Below, one piece after another: positions 9,186 to 19,371 of a DNA stretch of 64,000 nucleotides. The notes beneath the pieces are model-generated. The model was not told where the DNA came from. It worked only from the letters and a program-made list of their open reading frames with translations, and did not search any database. Numbering within the stretch: position 1 is the stretch's first letter; each line of letters starts with the position of its first letter. This stretch comes from Arthrobacter sp. efr-133-R2A-120 (GTDB lineage Bacteria > Actinomycetota > Actinomycetes > Actinomycetales > Micrococcaceae): NCBI RefSeq assembly GCF_030209835.1, contig NZ_JARVRF010000010.1:20027-84026 (forward strand). Reading direction: 5' to 3'. The position numbers and the translations under genes were made by a program.

Positions 9186-10472
9186 CTAGGCGGACTTATT
9201 CCGACGCTTCGCAATGACCTCGTGCGCGATCATGGTGGGCTGGCCCTTCTTGTTCACGGCATCGGCAGTGATGACGACGCTGGCGATGTCATCCCTGCTG
9301 GGCAGGTCGAACATGACCGGCAGCAGCACTTCCTCCATGATGGCACGCAGGCCGCGGGCTCCGGTGCCACGTTCAAGGGCTTGGTCCGCGATCGAGTCCA
9401 GGGCGTCGTCGTCGAACAAAAGCTCCACGCCGTCCAGCTGGAACATCTTCTGGTACTGCTTGATCAGGGCGTTCTTGGGCTTGGAGAGAATCTGGATGAG
9501 CGCGGAACGGTCAAGGTTGGACACAGTGGTGATCACTGGCAGGCGCCCGATGAATTCGGGAATCAGCCCGAACTTGAGCAGATCCTCCGGCATCACCTCG
9601 CCGTAGCTGTCCGCGTTGTCCTTGACCTCGTTGAGCGGGGACCCGAAGCCAATGCCCTTCCGTCCGGACCGCGATCCAATGATGTCCTCGAGCCCGGCGA
9701 AAGCACCGGCCACAATGAACAGCACGTTAGTGGTGTCGATCTGGATGAATTCCTGATGCGGGTGTTTACGTCCGCCCTGCGGCGGAACCGAGGCCACTGT
9801 GCCCTCAAGGATCTTCAGGAGCGCCTGCTGCACGCCTTCGCCGGACACGTCGCGCGTGATGGACGGGTTCTCGCTCTTGCGCGAAATCTTGTCGATCTCG
9901 TCGATGTAGATGATGCCTTGTTCGGCCTTCTTGACGTCGTAGTCTGCGGCCTGGATGAGCTTCAACAGGATGTTTTCGACATCTTCGCCGACGTACCCGG
10001 CCTCAGTCAGGGCCGTGGCGTCAGCGACGGCGAAGGGTACGTTCAAGCGGCGGGCCAGGGTTTGAGCCAGGTAGGTCTTACCGCAGCCGGTGGGGCCAAT
10101 CAGCAGGATGTTGGATTTGGCGATCTCCACGTCTTCGTGGTGTCCGCCTTCGCCAAGGCCGGTCTTCGGTGCGTGGCCGGCCTGGATGCGCTTGTAGTGG
10201 TTGTACACCGCGACGGCGAGGGAGCGTTTCGCGGGCTCCTGGCCAATGACGTACTCCTGGAGGAAATCGAAGATCTCCCGCGGCTTGGGCAACTCGAAGC
10301 TGCCAAGATCCGATACTTCCGCGAGCTCCTCTTCGATGATCTCGTTGCAGAGCTCGATGCACTCGTCGCAGATGTACACGCCGGGCCCGGCAATCAGCTT
10401 CCGAACCTGCTTCTGGCTCTTTCCGCAGAAAGAACACTTCAGCAGATCCGTGCTCTCGCCAATCCGAGCCAT
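9186..10472 (-). CDS. clpX: ATP-dependent Clp protease ATP-binding subunit ClpX
   Basis: AAA+ unfoldase that feeds tagged proteins to ClpP1P2. The start at 10472 gives MARIGEST, the usual actinobacterial N-terminus, with AAGGG eight bases upstream; a longer in-frame start adds seven residues without support. The 428-residue protein has an N-terminal zinc-binding domain (CSFC at residues 13-16 and CDEC about 20 residues later), a Walker A GPTGCGKT, Walker B with IYIDEIDK, and the pore and sensor segments, plus the C-terminal small domain. It follows the clpP pair in the same direction, with a 184-base gap that may hold its own promoter. Confidence 0.97.
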   Translation of the reverse strand: MARIGESTDLLKCSFCGKSQKQVRKLIAGPGVYICDECIELCNEIIEEELAEVSDLGSFELPKPREIFDFLQEYVIGQEPAKRSLAVAVYNHYKRIQAGHAPKTGLGEGGHHEDVEIAKSNILLIGPTGCGKTYLAQTLARRLNVPFAVADATALTEAGYVGEDVENILLKLIQAADYDVKKAEQGIIYIDEIDKISRKSENPSITRDVSGEGVQQALLKILEGTVASVPPQGGRKHPHQEFIQIDTTNVLFIVAGAFAGLEDIIGSRSGRKGIGFGSPLNEVKDNADSYGEVMPEDLLKFGLIPEFIGRLPVITTVSNLDRSALIQILSKPKNALIKQYQKMFQLDGVELLFDDDALDSIADQALERGTGARGLRAIMEEVLLPVMFDLPSRDDIASVVITADAVNKKGQPTMIAHEVIAKRRNKSA

Positions 10473-10656
10473 GTGGGAATCCCTTCGTTTCATGCGGGTG
10501 GTGCAGCCCCGTACCTATCTGCCAAGATCGGAAGATCGCAGCGGGGGCGCCACCATGACAACTTCCACTGTAGGACACAATGGGCTGCTTGGGTTGAAAC
10601 AGAACGCCGATGCGGTCCATATTTCCTGAACCGCACCGGCGTCGAGTTTTGGCCAG

Positions 10657-11316
10657 TTACCTTGCGATCGCCTGGGGCTTGATCTTGCGGGAATCGAGCA
10701 CCTGGTCGATCAATCCATAGTCCATCGCCTCGGCGGCGGTGAGGATCTTGTCGCGCTCGATGTCATTGTTGACCTGCTCCGAGGTACGGCCCGAGTGGTG
10801 GGCAAGCGTGTCCTCGAGCCACGTGCGCATGCGCATGACTTCAGCAGCCTGGATCTCAAGGTCCGAGGCCTGTCCGCCCTGGCCGCCGGAGAGCGCCGGC
10901 TGGTGGATCAGGACGCGGGCGTTCGGCAATGCGAGGCGCTTGCCGGGAGTGCCGGCGGCGAGCAGCACGGCTGCGGCGCTTGCGGCCTGGCCCAGGCAAA
11001 CGGTCTGGATCTCAGGGCGGATGTACTGCATGGTGTCGTAAATAGCCGTCATGGCCGTGAACGAACCGCCCGGGGAGTTGATGTACAACGTGATGTCGCG
11101 GTCCGGGTCCGTGGACTCGAGCACCAGCAGCTGGGCCATGATGTCGTCTGCGGAAGCGTCGTCAACCTGCACACCGAGGAAGATGATGCGGTCCTCGAAG
11201 AGCTTCGTGTACGGGTCCTGGCGCTTGAAGCCGTAGGGCGTGCGCTCCTCGAATTGCGGGAGTACGTAGCGGCTGGACGGGAGATTACCGGCAGACCATC
11301 CAAAGTTGTAGTTCAT
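10657..11316 (-). CDS. clpP2: ATP-dependent Clp protease proteolytic subunit ClpP2
   Basis: Serine protease subunit of the mixed ClpP1P2 tetradecamer typical of actinobacteria. The 219-residue protein has the catalytic Ser at residue 113 (GQAASAAA) and His at 138 (LIHQPAL), with the INSPGGS oxyanion loop near residues 79-85. The N-terminus (MNYNFG, then a propeptide rich in [13 protein letters not shown]) matches the second clpP copy of actinobacteria. It lies 37 bases after clpP1 in the same operon. Confidence 0.95.
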   Translation of the reverse strand: MNYNFGWSAGNLPSSRYVLPQFEERTPYGFKRQDPYTKLFEDRIIFLGVQVDDASADDIMAQLLVLESTDPDRDITLYINSPGGSFTAMTAIYDTMQYIRPEIQTVCLGQAASAAAVLLAAGTPGKRLALPNARVLIHQPALSGGQGGQASDLEIQAAEVMRMRTWLEDTLAHHSGRTSEQVNNDIERDKILTAAEAMDYGLIDQVLDSRKIKPQAIAR

Positions 11317-11353
11317 TTTATTGCTCCTGATCTGAATGTTTCTTGGTGCCGGT

Positions 11354-12010
11354 TTACTTCTCGGAGTTCGAGGAGGCCTCGGAATTCGAGGAATTGGCCG
11401 TACCGCCGCCGCCGGCGACCGATCCCGCGTGGGCAGAGATCTTGTCGAAGAAGCCGTAGGCGAGGGCCTCGGTGGCCGTGAACCACTTGTCGCGGTCGTT
11501 GTCCTTGAGGATGGTCTCCACGGTCTGTCCGGTCTGTTCGGCTGTCAGCTCGGCCATGACCTTCTTCATGTGAAGGATCAGCTCCGCCTGGATCTTGATA
11601 TCCGACGCCGTGCCACCGATGCCGCCGGAGGGCTGGTGCATCAGGATGCGGGCGTTGGGCGTGGCGTAGCGCTTGCCCTTGGTGCCCGAGGAAAGGAGGA
11701 ACTGACCCATGGAGGCCGCCAGCCCGGTGGCAACGGTCACGACGTCGTTCGGGATGAACTGCATCGTGTCGTAAATGGCCATGCCGGCGGTCACGGAGCC
11801 GCCAGGAGAGTTGATGTACAGGTAGATGTCCTTCTCCGGGTCTTCAGCGGAGAGGAGGAGGAGCTGGGAGCAGATCGCATTGGCGTTTTCATCACGGACT
11901 TCGGATCCGAGCCAGATGATGCGCTCTTTCAGCAGGCGGTTGTAGATGTAGTTGTCCTGGGCCGCTGGATCGACGGTTGCCATCCTGGGCGCCTCTGCGT
12001 GCTGTGACAT
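11354..12010 (-). CDS. clpP1: ATP-dependent Clp protease proteolytic subunit ClpP1
   Basis: First proteolytic subunit of the ClpP1P2 complex, 218 residues. Catalytic Ser100 is in GLAASMGQF and His125 in MHQPSGG. It differs from the ClpP2 copy in having the shorter leader before the [13 protein letters not shown] start of the fold, and in a Ser/Asn/Glu-rich tail (residues 203-218) that is probably disordered. It heads the clpP1-clpP2(-clpX) operon, downstream of tig but separated from it by a strong hairpin. Confidence 0.95.
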   Translation of the reverse strand: MSQHAEAPRMATVDPAAQDNYIYNRLLKERIIWLGSEVRDENANAICSQLLLLSAEDPEKDIYLYINSPGGSVTAGMAIYDTMQFIPNDVVTVATGLAASMGQFLLSSGTKGKRYATPNARILMHQPSGGIGGTASDIKIQAELILHMKKVMAELTAEQTGQTVETILKDNDRDKWFTATEALAYGFFDKISAHAGSVAGGGGTANSSNSEASSNSEK

Positions 12011-12183
12011 TAGTACTTACCTCTCGCTGGTGACAGGGCCATTGCTGAACTTGCCATCCCTGATCTTCACTACTTGGACACTAACCGTTTTCCACGGCGA
12101 TTTGTTCTCCCAAATCGCACTGTTCGCTGACGGCGCACGATTGCGGAAGGGGTCGCTTTCCGCGCTCCCCGGGCTTAAACCAA

Positions 12184-12214
12184 GCCGCCCCCGGATCAAG
12201 GATCCGGGGGCGGC
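12184..12214 (-). terminator. Hairpin terminator after tig
   Basis: A perfect 14-base-pair stem (12184-12197 with 12201-12214, GC-rich GCCGCCCCCGGATC arm) with a three-base loop lies 11 bases after the tig stop. The U-tract on the minus strand is weak (GGTTTAAG). It separates tig from the clpP operon. Confidence 0.75.
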
Positions 12215-12225
12215 GAGAGTTGAAA

Positions 12226-13593
12226 CTAGAACTTCACTGCAGCGGGGTCGTCGCTCGGAACAACAGCTGCTTCTTCGGCTTCCTCGACGGAGGCCTCTTC
12301 ACCAGCGGGGCGCACGAAGTCGCTGAGGTCCACCTTGTTGCCTTCGGAGTCGACAACCTCGGCCTGGCCGAGGACAACTGCGAGGGCCTTACGGCGACGC
12401 ACCTCGGAAACCATCATGGGAACCTGGCCGCTCTGATCGATGATCTGGGCGAACTGGTTCGGGTCCATGCCGTACTGGCTTGCCGTGCTGACGATGTAGT
12501 CGATCAGCTCGTTCTGGCTGACGCTCACTTCTTCCTTGTCGGCAATGGCGTCAAGGATGATTTCGTTCTGGAAGGCGCGGGCCGTGTTGGCCTTGACCTC
12601 GGCGCGGTGCTCCTCGGTGTCGTGCTCGCCTTCACCGTGGGCGTTCTCCGGGTTGAAGTGTGCTTCGAGCTGCTCTTCAACGACAGAGTCCGGAACCGGA
12701 ACCTCGATGAGCTCGACGAGCTTGTCCAGGACCTTGTCGCGGGCTTCGACACCCTGGCCGACGACCTTGGACTCGGCGGCCTGCTTGGCAAGGTCTTCAC
12801 GCAGTTCGGCAAGGGTGTCGAACTCCGATGCCAACTGGGCGAAGTCGTCGTTGGCCTCGGGAAGCTCGCGCTCCTTGACGGTCTTGACGACAACCTTGAC
12901 CTGGGCTGCCTCGCCGGCGTGCTCGCCGCCAACCAGAGTCGTGTCGAAGATTGCTTCTTCTTCGGCCGAAAGGCCGGTGACTGCCTCGTCGAGGCCCTCA
13001 AGCATGGTGCCTGCGCCAACCTGGTAGGACAGGCCCGTGGCGGAGTCGATCTCGGCACCGTCGATGGTGGCGGTGATGTCGATGGTCAGGAAGTCACCAT
13101 CGGCGGCCGGGCGGTCAACGGACTTCAGCGTGCCGAAGCGGCCGCGGAGCTCATCCAGGGCCTTGTCGACGTCGGCGTCGGAGGAATCCGCTGCGGCAAC
13201 CTCGACCTTGATGCCGGCGTAGTCGGGCAGCTCAACCTCGGGACGGACGTCGATCTCGACCTGGAACTTCAGTTCACCGTCGGTCGAGGACGGGTCCGGA
13301 ACCTCGGTGATCTCAACTTCGGGGCGGCTCAGCGGGCGGAGGCCGGCTTCCTGGACGGCAGCCTGGTACCAGCCGTTGAGGCCATCGTTGATGGCGGTCT
13401 CCAAGACGTAGCCACGGCCAACGCGCTGGTCAACCAGCTTGGAGGGAACCTTGCCCTTGCGGAACCCGGGAACCTGGATCTGCGAAGCAACGGTCTTGTA
13501 AGCGGCATCGATGCTCGGCTTCAGTTCCTCAAAGGGAACCTCAACGTTGAGCTTGACCCGCGTGGCGGTGAGGTTCTCGACAGCGCTCTTCAC
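12226..13593 (-). CDS. tig: Trigger factor, ribosome-associated chaperone and prolyl isomerase
   Basis: Binds nascent chains at the ribosome exit tunnel. The 455-residue protein begins [26 protein letters not shown], the standard N-terminus, and contains the ribosome-binding signature GFRKGKVP near residues 44-51, where FRK contacts the ribosome. A PPIase (FKBP-like) domain occupies roughly residues 150-245, and the C-terminal helical arms follow. The C-terminus is acidic. It sits directly upstream of clpP1-clpP2-clpX, a conserved quality-control arrangement, and just downstream of tRNA-Pro. Confidence 0.96.
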   Translation of the reverse strand: MKSAVENLTATRVKLNVEVPFEELKPSIDAAYKTVASQIQVPGFRKGKVPSKLVDQRVGRGYVLETAINDGLNGWYQAAVQEAGLRPLSRPEVEITEVPDPSSTDGELKFQVEIDVRPEVELPDYAGIKVEVAAADSSDADVDKALDELRGRFGTLKSVDRPAADGDFLTIDITATIDGAEIDSATGLSYQVGAGTMLEGLDEAVTGLSAEEEAIFDTTLVGGEHAGEAAQVKVVVKTVKERELPEANDDFAQLASEFDTLAELREDLAKQAAESKVVGQGVEARDKVLDKLVELIEVPVPDSVVEEQLEAHFNPENAHGEGEHDTEEHRAEVKANTARAFQNEIILDAIADKEEVSVSQNELIDYIVSTASQYGMDPNQFAQIIDQSGQVPMMVSEVRRRKALAVVLGQAEVVDSEGNKVDLSDFVRPAGEEASVEEAEEAAVVPSDDPAAVKF

Positions 13594-13661
13594 AGTCTAA
13601 GTACTCCTGGTTTTGTGGGATGGGGTTCTGCCGCGTCCCGGATCGGGACAGGCACACAGAG

Positions 13662-13736
13662 TCGGGGTGACAGGATTTGAACCTGCGACTTCCTGCTCCC
13701 AAAGCAGGCGCTCTAGCCAAGCTGAGCTACACCCCG
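13662..13736 (-). tRNA. tRNA-Pro (anticodon TGG)
   Basis: The minus strand folds into a cloverleaf with acceptor stem CGGGGTG / CACCCCG, D-arm GCTCAGC, an anticodon stem CCTGC / GCAGG around loop TTTGGGA (anticodon TGG) and a T-arm with GTTCAAAT. The discriminator base is A and no CCA is encoded. A small GTCCCG/CGGGAC hairpin follows at 13635-13649, before tig. Confidence 0.95.
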
Positions 13737-13890
13737 TGAATGCACAGGACAGTCTACGGGCATCTCGGCGGAGAATGCACATTTGACACTTGGCCCCTGA
13801 ATTAGGTTTAGTTATATCCGGCTTCAACAGCCACCGGAAAGATGTGCGGAACACTTTGTGATGTCCATAGAGATCCATGCAGTCTTGCCC

Positions 13891-13964
13891 GGGGACGTAG
13901 CTTAATGGTAAAGCCTCAGTCTTCCAAACTGATTACGCGGGTTCGATTCCCGTCGTCCCCTCCA
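13891..13964 (+). tRNA. tRNA-Gly (anticodon TCC)
   Basis: Acceptor stem GGGGACG / CGTCCCC, T-arm GGTTCGATTCC and an anticodon loop CTTCCAA inside CAGT / ACTG arms give anticodon TCC. The discriminator is T and the CCA end is encoded (13962-13964). A perfect hairpin terminator follows immediately. Confidence 0.95.
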
Positions 13965-13965
13965 G

Positions 13966-14004
13966 GAACGAAGGGCCCCTCGGCGAGGGGCCCTTCGTTC
14001 TTTC
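13966..14004 (+). terminator. Terminator of tRNA-Gly
   Basis: A perfect 15-base-pair stem (13966-13980 with 13986-14000, arms of GAACGAAGGGCCCCT type) with a five-base loop is followed by TTTCCT. It can also stop the convergent nei2 transcript. Confidence 0.9.
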
Positions 14005-14050
14005 CTGGTGTTTGCGCCCGCCCGCGCCTGGTGTTTGCGCGCGCCTGGCG

Positions 14051-14953
14051 TCAGTTCTGGCAGCCGGGGCACCAATAGAGTTTGCGCGCACCAATCTCTG
14101 CCATCCCCACCGCCTCTCCGCATCGCCGGCACGGCTGTCCCTGCCGCTTGTAGACAAAGTGCGCGTCGCCGTCGAGCGCTTCCGCGTTCCCGCCGCTCCA
14201 CAAAGCCGAAGGGGTCGTAACAATCCGCCCGTCACGGACACCGTCGGACATAGCCGCCACTGTGTCATCCCACAGACGTCCGCCGGTTTCGGCGTTCAGC
14301 GAGCTGCCGGGAGTCCAAGGATCAACGCCCTGGCGGAAGAGCACCTCCGCACGGTAAATGTTGCCGATACCGGCCACGATCGACTGGTCCATGAGGAGGA
14401 GCCCGACGGCGGTCTTGCGGCGCAGCAAGCGGCGGATGAACTCCTCGCGGTCGCCAGGGCGATTGTGCAGCGGATCGGGACCTAAGCGTGCCAGGACAGC
14501 CGCGGCCTCTGCCTCGGTGATTGCCGCGCACGTCGTGGCGCCCCTCAGGTCCGCCCAGCCGTTCTCAGAAACGAGTCGCACTCGGACGGCGCCCACCGGC
14601 TCGGGCGGACCCGCATAGCTGCTTCCGGGGCTCCCTGCGCCCGCATCATGTGAGAAGGTCTCGCGTTCGCCGATCCGCCGCGGCGCCCCGATGCTCGAGG
14701 CCCCGCGGAAGGATTCATCGCCACCGAAATTCCACGCACCGTAGAGACCCAGATGGACATGCAGGAGCATCCCGTGGTCAAAACGGAGGAAGAGCTGCTT
14801 GCCGTGCGCCGTCGCTTCAAGCAGCTCGTGGCGGTTCAATAGCGCCGCACCTGCGGTGAAACGGCCTTGGGGGCTGGAGAGCTCCAGCATTCGGCCGGCA
14901 AAAACATCCTGGAACTGGCGTGCCAGGCGATGGATGGAATGCCCTTCAGGCAT
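14051..14953 (-). CDS. nei2: Fpg/Nei family DNA glycosylase (Nei2-like, endonuclease VIII type)
   Basis: Removes oxidised pyrimidines and nicks the DNA. The 300-residue protein starts MPEGHSIHR, the signature of the actinobacterial Nei2 branch, with Pro2 and Glu3 as catalytic residues. The helix-two-turn-helix segment is GIGNIYRAEVLFRQGV near residues 192-207 and the C-terminal zinc finger has CRRC and CPGC pairs ending the protein. The ATG overlaps the stop of rpiB (TAATG), so it is co-translated. The Ser/Gly/Pro-rich insert around residues 80-115 is probably a flexible loop. Confidence 0.92.
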   Translation of the reverse strand: MPEGHSIHRLARQFQDVFAGRMLELSSPQGRFTAGAALLNRHELLEATAHGKQLFLRFDHGMLLHVHLGLYGAWNFGGDESFRGASSIGAPRRIGERETFSHDAGAGSPGSSYAGPPEPVGAVRVRLVSENGWADLRGATTCAAITEAEAAAVLARLGPDPLHNRPGDREEFIRRLLRRKTAVGLLLMDQSIVAGIGNIYRAEVLFRQGVDPWTPGSSLNAETGGRLWDDTVAAMSDGVRDGRIVTTPSALWSGGNAEALDGDAHFVYKRQGQPCRRCGEAVGMAEIGARKLYWCPGCQN

Positions 14954-15435
14954 TAGGCAACGATTTCGCCGGTGTTCTCGTAAGTGGCGATTTTTCCGAT
15001 GCGGCGCACGTGGCGTTCGTCGTTGCTGAACGGTTCTTCCAGGAAAGCCTCGATCAGTTCTGTGGCTTCCTCAACGGTGTGCTGGCGGCCGCCGACGGCG
15101 ACCACGTTGGCGTCGTTGTGCTCTCGGGCCAGTTTCGCAGTGGAGAGGTTCCAGGCGAGCGCGGCCCGGACACCCTTGACCTTGTTCGCGGCAATTTGTT
15201 CGCCGTTGCCCGATCCGCCCAGGACGATGCCCAATGCGTGAACGCCGGCCTCTTGGTCGGCGACCACGGCAGCGGCAGCATTGATGCAGAACGACGGGTA
15301 GTCATCAAGGGCGTCGTACTCCTTGGGGCCGTGGTCAACGACGTCGTAGCCCTTGGCCGTGAGGTGGCTTACGAGGTGGGCGCTGAGCTCCATGCCGGCG
15401 TGGTCCGTGGCAATGTGGACGCGGGGTGTGGTCAC
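14953..15435 (-). CDS. rpiB: Ribose-5-phosphate isomerase B
   Basis: Interconverts ribose 5-phosphate and ribulose 5-phosphate in the pentose phosphate pathway. The GTG at 15433-15435 (MTTPRVHIATDHAG) gives a 160-residue protein, the family length; an upstream TTG would add 12 residues. The N-terminal ATDHAG motif and the GGSGNGEQIAANK segment are clear. As in mycobacterial RpiB the active-site Cys of other bacteria is missing and Glu79 in GNGEQ is the likely base. It overlaps nei2 by one base. Confidence 0.93.
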   Translation of the reverse strand: MTTPRVHIATDHAGMELSAHLVSHLTAKGYDVVDHGPKEYDALDDYPSFCINAAAAVVADQEAGVHALGIVLGGSGNGEQIAANKVKGVRAALAWNLSTAKLAREHNDANVVAVGGRQHTVEEATELIEAFLEEPFSNDERHVRRIGKIATYENTGEIVA

Positions 15436-15571
15436 AGGAAGTCCATTCAGTCTGGCGCGCGAACGCGGCAAAGCCGGGCGCGGCGGTGAGGGATGCGGTT
15501 CCTAGGTTACTAGGACCGGACCCTGGCTCACCTCTTAAGACGAAGCCCCCGCGCCGGATACCTTCCGGCGC

Positions 15572-16573
15572 TCAACTGGCCGGAGGCTGTTCACCTCGCT
15601 GGGCACGCGCCGCGACGCGGTTCAGGATTCCCGCGAGCCGGTCCGCCGTGGCCGAGGTCCCGGCGCTGAACGCCACCCTGCGGCCGCTGACCTGACGGAC
15701 GACGACGGCGGGACCGCTGCTCACGAGCATGGCCGTGGCTCCTCCGTGGTGCCGGAGTCCCCAGCCGCCAAAGTCGGCCGCCCTGACTTCCTGCGCGGCC
15801 GCGCCTGCGATATCAACGGCCGGCACCCTGAGGACCCGCAGAACGCCCGCGACAAAGACCTGCACCCCTCCCCTGTCCGCCCGGACGCGGACGAACAGGA
15901 AACACGCTCCGATGACGGCGACCATTGCCAACAATGCGCCCAACCACGGGAGCGCAATCGCGATCAACATGGCGGGGAACAAAGTGGCCACGCAAATCAT
16001 CACGAACACCGAACTCCGCGCATGGACCCACAGCAACATGGAATCCTCCGCCAGGCCGGGGTCTTCCGTCCGGATTCGTTCGGCCTCGAGGGCGGCGTCG
16101 TCCTCAGGTGTCCAATGCGGGTCAGGCTTGAAAGCCATCATCATGACGACGCCCAGGGGCAACGCCGCACCCGCTCCCAACGCGAGGACCGTGGCATCAA
16201 CGTGCGAGCTGCGGGCGTCGGCGAGGCCCGTTTGCCCCACGAGCCCGGCGGCAAGTACAGCGGTGATGAAGAGGGTCACCATGAGGCCCATGCCCATCAT
16301 GACCCTGCGCATAATCACGGGCCGGGCAAGGGGAACCGCCTGGATGAACACCAGCCAGCCAGCCACGATCAGAAACCCTCCTCCGCCGAGAACGTAGGCG
16401 AGGAACGGCGCAAAGCTGACTCCGCCGTCGGCGTTCCAAGCGATGGCGACAGGATCCGGAAGGTTTTTGCGCAACATGAGTGCGCATACGCCAAATGCGC
16501 CAGCCAGCAGCAGCGGAAATGCCACCGCAAAGCGGAGTGCCCGGAGGTCCAACGAGTCGCGCATCTTTCCCAT
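15572..16573 (-). CDS. DUF1648-like integral membrane protein
   Basis: A 333-residue membrane protein of unknown function. Seen directly: about six hydrophobic segments (roughly residues 12-33, 58-78, 90-112, 130-148, 188-205 and 210-228), with the LPDPVAIAWNADGG stretch after the first, which is typical of the DUF1648/SdpI-like N-terminal domain. The last 110 residues are soluble and may face the cytoplasm, with a PH-like feel (VPAVDIAGAAAQEVRAADFGGWGLR). No partner gene in the same direction is close. Confidence 0.75.
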   Translation of the reverse strand: MGKMRDSLDLRALRFAVAFPLLLAGAFGVCALMLRKNLPDPVAIAWNADGGVSFAPFLAYVLGGGGFLIVAGWLVFIQAVPLARPVIMRRVMMGMGLMVTLFITAVLAAGLVGQTGLADARSSHVDATVLALGAGAALPLGVVMMMAFKPDPHWTPEDDAALEAERIRTEDPGLAEDSMLLWVHARSSVFVMICVATLFPAMLIAIALPWLGALLAMVAVIGACFLFVRVRADRGGVQVFVAGVLRVLRVPAVDIAGAAAQEVRAADFGGWGLRHHGGATAMLVSSGPAVVVRQVSGRRVAFSAGTSATADRLAGILNRVAARAQRGEQPPAS

Positions 16574-16709
16574 ATTCCAACGCTACCCCGCGCCGACGAC
16601 ACTGTGATCGAGCTTCCTTGCCAAGCCGGGATCAAGTGAAAGAATGACTTCACAGCGCCGGCGCTGGCTGAAACCAACCGGCTTCTCGAAACCCTCTTGG
16701 AGGCAAACC

Positions 16710-19271
16710 TTGCCAGGCCTGAACCTGACGCGCGCCGAAGCCGGACAGCGCGCAGAATTGCTCACCGTGACCTCGTACGACGTCACCCTCGACTTGACGA
16801 AGGGCGCCACCGTCTTCGGCTCCACCACGGTGGTGAAGTTTTCCGCCGTCGAGGGCTCCTCGAGCTTTATCGACGCCATCACGGAGACCGTGCACAGCGT
16901 GACGCTCAACGGCACCGAACTCGATCCGGCAGCGGTGTCCGACGGCGTCCGCATCCAACTGGCCGGGCTCGCCGCCGAGAACGAACTCAGAGTAGTCGCC
17001 GATGCCCCCTACATGAACACCGGTGAGGGCCTCCACCGTTTCGTGGACCCCGTGGACAACGAGGTCTACCTGTACACACAGTTCGAGGTGCCCGATTCCC
17101 GCCGCATGTTCGCCGTGTTCGAACAGCCGGACCTCAAGGCCGCATTCACGTTCACGGTCACGGCGCCCTCGCACTGGGACCTGATCTCCAACTCGCCTAC
17201 TCCGGTACCGGTGGAAACCACTCCCGGGGACGACGGCGGTGCCCGCTCCGTCTGGCATTTCGCCCCCACTCCCCGCATCTCTTCCTACGTCACTGCCTTG
17301 GTCGCAGGGCCGTACCAAACGGTCCGCAGCAAGGTCACCAGCTCCGATGGCCGCGTCATCCCGCTCGGGGTGTTCGCCCGCAAGTCCCTCATGCAGTACT
17401 TGGACGCCGACAACATCTTCGAACTGACCCGCCAGGGTTTTGAGTTCTTCGAGGCCCAGTTCGGATTCCCGTATCCCTTCGAGAAGTACGACCAACTGTT
17501 CGTTCCCGAGTTCAATGCCGGCGCGATGGAAAACGCCGGCGCGGTGACCATCCTCGAGGGCTACGTCTTCCGCGGCAAGGTCACTGACGCCCAGGTTGAA
17601 CGCCGCGCCATCACCGTGCTGCACGAGTTGGCCCACATGTGGTTCGGAGACCTCGTCACGATGCGCTGGTGGAACGACCTCTGGCTCAACGAGTCGTTTG
17701 CCGAGTACATGTCCCACCTGGCCGCCGTCGAAAACACCGAATTCGACCGGGCCTGGACCACCTTTGCCTCGGTGGAGAAGTCCTGGGCGTACCGGCAGGA
17801 CCAATTGCCCACGACGCACCCGATTTTTGCCGAGATCAACGATCTCCAGGACGTCGAGGTCAACTTCGACGGCATCACCTATGCCAAGGGAGCTTCCGTC
17901 CTGCGGCAGTTGGTTGCCTGGGTTGGGCCGGAACAGTTCATGGCCGGCGTCCGCGAATATTTCCAGAAGCATGCCTGGCAGAACACCGAGCTCGTGGACC
18001 TGATGAAGGAACTCGAAGCTGCCAGCGGCCGCGACCTGGACCAGTGGGGAAAGCTCTGGCTCGAGACCGCCGGCGTCAACACCCTCTCCCCCGAGCTCGA
18101 GGTCGACGCGGACGGAACCATCAGGTCTTTTGCGATCGTGCAGACGGCTATCGACGAGCAGCCCACGCTGCGACCGCACCGCCTCGCCGTCGGATTCTAC
18201 GATCTCTCGGGCGAAGGCAAACTTGAGAGGACCCACCGGGAGGAGCTCGACGTCGACGGGCCCCGGACCGACGTCCCGGCCCTTGCCGGAATGGCGCGCC
18301 CGGGCCTTGTCCTGCTCAACGACGACGACCTCGCCTACGCGAAGGTGCGCCTCGACCCCGCATCCTTGGCCACCGCGAAGGCCCACCTGAAGGACTTCGC
18401 CGGCAGCCTGCCCCGCACCCTGGTGTGGGGCTCGGCCTGGGACGCGGCCCGCGACGGCGAAACCCCCGCCCGGGGCTACGCCGAGCTGATCCTGGCGAAC
18501 ATCGCATCCGAGACCGACTCCTCGGTGATCCAGACCCAGCTCCGCCAACTGGCCACCACCCTGACCTACTACGTCGCAGCGGAGCACAAGGATGCCGCCA
18601 CGGTGGCCGCGGCGGACACACTGTTGGAACTCTCGAGGACCGCAGCTGCCGGATCGGACGCCCAGCTCCAATTCGTGAAGTCGTTTGCCTTGCTCGCCGC
18701 GAGCAGCTCCCAACTGGACACAATCCAGGCGGTCCTGGACGGCAGCACCGTCCTGGATGGCCTGACGGTTGACCAGGACTTGCGCTGGGAACTCCTCACG
18801 TCGCTGGTGGTTGGCGGGCGCGAGGGCCAGGACCGGATCGACGCCGAACTCGAGCGCGACCACACGGCCAATGGCCAGAACGCAGCCGCCTTGGCCACGG
18901 CGGCCCTTCCCACTCCCGAGGCCAAGGCCGCCGCATGGAAGAAGATCGTCGTCACGGGCGAGCTTTCCAACGCCATTCAAAGCTCCGCCGTCACCGGCTT
19001 CACGCGGGTGCTGGACACCTCCCTGTTGGAGCCATACGCCGAAGGGTACTTCGAGGCGGTCCCGGAGATTGTTGCCAACCGCACCCATGCGCTGGCCCAG
19101 CAAATCGTCGTCGGGCTCTACCCGGCGCAGCTGACCACGCAGGCCACGGTTGACCGCACGGACAAGTTCCTCGCCGAACTGCCGGCGGACAGCAGCGCCC
19201 TGCGGCGCATGATGCTCGAAAACCGCGACGGCGTTGCCCGTGCCCTCAAGGCCCGGGCGGCAGACGTCTAA
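16710..19271 (+). CDS. pepN: Aminopeptidase N, M1 family zinc metallopeptidase
   Basis: Cleaves N-terminal residues from peptides in the cytoplasm. I place the start at TTG 16710 (PGLNLTRAEAGQRA): GGAGG lies seven bases upstream, and the family begins with this LNLTR segment; an upstream ATG at 16644 has no Shine-Dalgarno sequence. The 853-residue product has the exopeptidase signature GAMEN near residue 271 and zinc ligands His305, Glu306, His309 and Glu328 in the HELAHMW and NESFAEY segments. The ERAP1-like C-terminal domain is complete. The 817-residue antisense frame is a high-GC shadow. Confidence 0.95.
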   Translation: MPGLNLTRAEAGQRAELLTVTSYDVTLDLTKGATVFGSTTVVKFSAVEGSSSFIDAITETVHSVTLNGTELDPAAVSDGVRIQLAGLAAENELRVVADAPYMNTGEGLHRFVDPVDNEVYLYTQFEVPDSRRMFAVFEQPDLKAAFTFTVTAPSHWDLISNSPTPVPVETTPGDDGGARSVWHFAPTPRISSYVTALVAGPYQTVRSKVTSSDGRVIPLGVFARKSLMQYLDADNIFELTRQGFEFFEAQFGFPYPFEKYDQLFVPEFNAGAMENAGAVTILEGYVFRGKVTDAQVERRAITVLHELAHMWFGDLVTMRWWNDLWLNESFAEYMSHLAAVENTEFDRAWTTFASVEKSWAYRQDQLPTTHPIFAEINDLQDVEVNFDGITYAKGASVLRQLVAWVGPEQFMAGVREYFQKHAWQNTELVDLMKELEAASGRDLDQWGKLWLETAGVNTLSPELEVDADGTIRSFAIVQTAIDEQPTLRPHRLAVGFYDLSGEGKLERTHREELDVDGPRTDVPALAGMARPGLVLLNDDDLAYAKVRLDPASLATAKAHLKDFAGSLPRTLVWGSAWDAARDGETPARGYAELILANIASETDSSVIQTQLRQLATTLTYYVAAEHKDAATVAAADTLLELSRTAAAGSDAQLQFVKSFALLAASSSQLDTIQAVLDGSTVLDGLTVDQDLRWELLTSLVVGGREGQDRIDAELERDHTANGQNAAALATAALPTPEAKAAAWKKIVVTGELSNAIQSSAVTGFTRVLDTSLLEPYAEGYFEAVPEIVANRTHALAQQIVVGLYPAQLTTQATVDRTDKFLAELPADSSALRRMMLENRDGVARALKARAADV

Positions 19272-19293
19272 AAACCTTCAGGTAAATCACCGT

Positions 19294-19333
19294 CAGGCCC
19301 CGGTTCCGATTCAATGGAGCCGGGGCCTGTTCG
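19294..19333 (+). terminator. Terminator of pepN
   Basis: A 14-base-pair stem (19294-19307 with 19316-19329) built on CAGGCCCCGG / CCGGGGCCTG with one G-U pair, followed by TTCG. Confidence 0.7.
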
Positions 19334-19371
19334 TGTGCCGCCCGCGAAAGCACCGCCGATAGACTTTCCGC

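Noticed and set aside
9036..10682. 548-codon plus-strand frame over clpX
   Set aside because: It is antisense to clpX, whose zinc finger, Walker motifs and length are all correct.
16650..19103. 817-codon open frame antisense to pepN
   Set aside because: The sense strand encodes a full M1 aminopeptidase with HExxH and GAMEN motifs; the antisense product has no recognisable domain.
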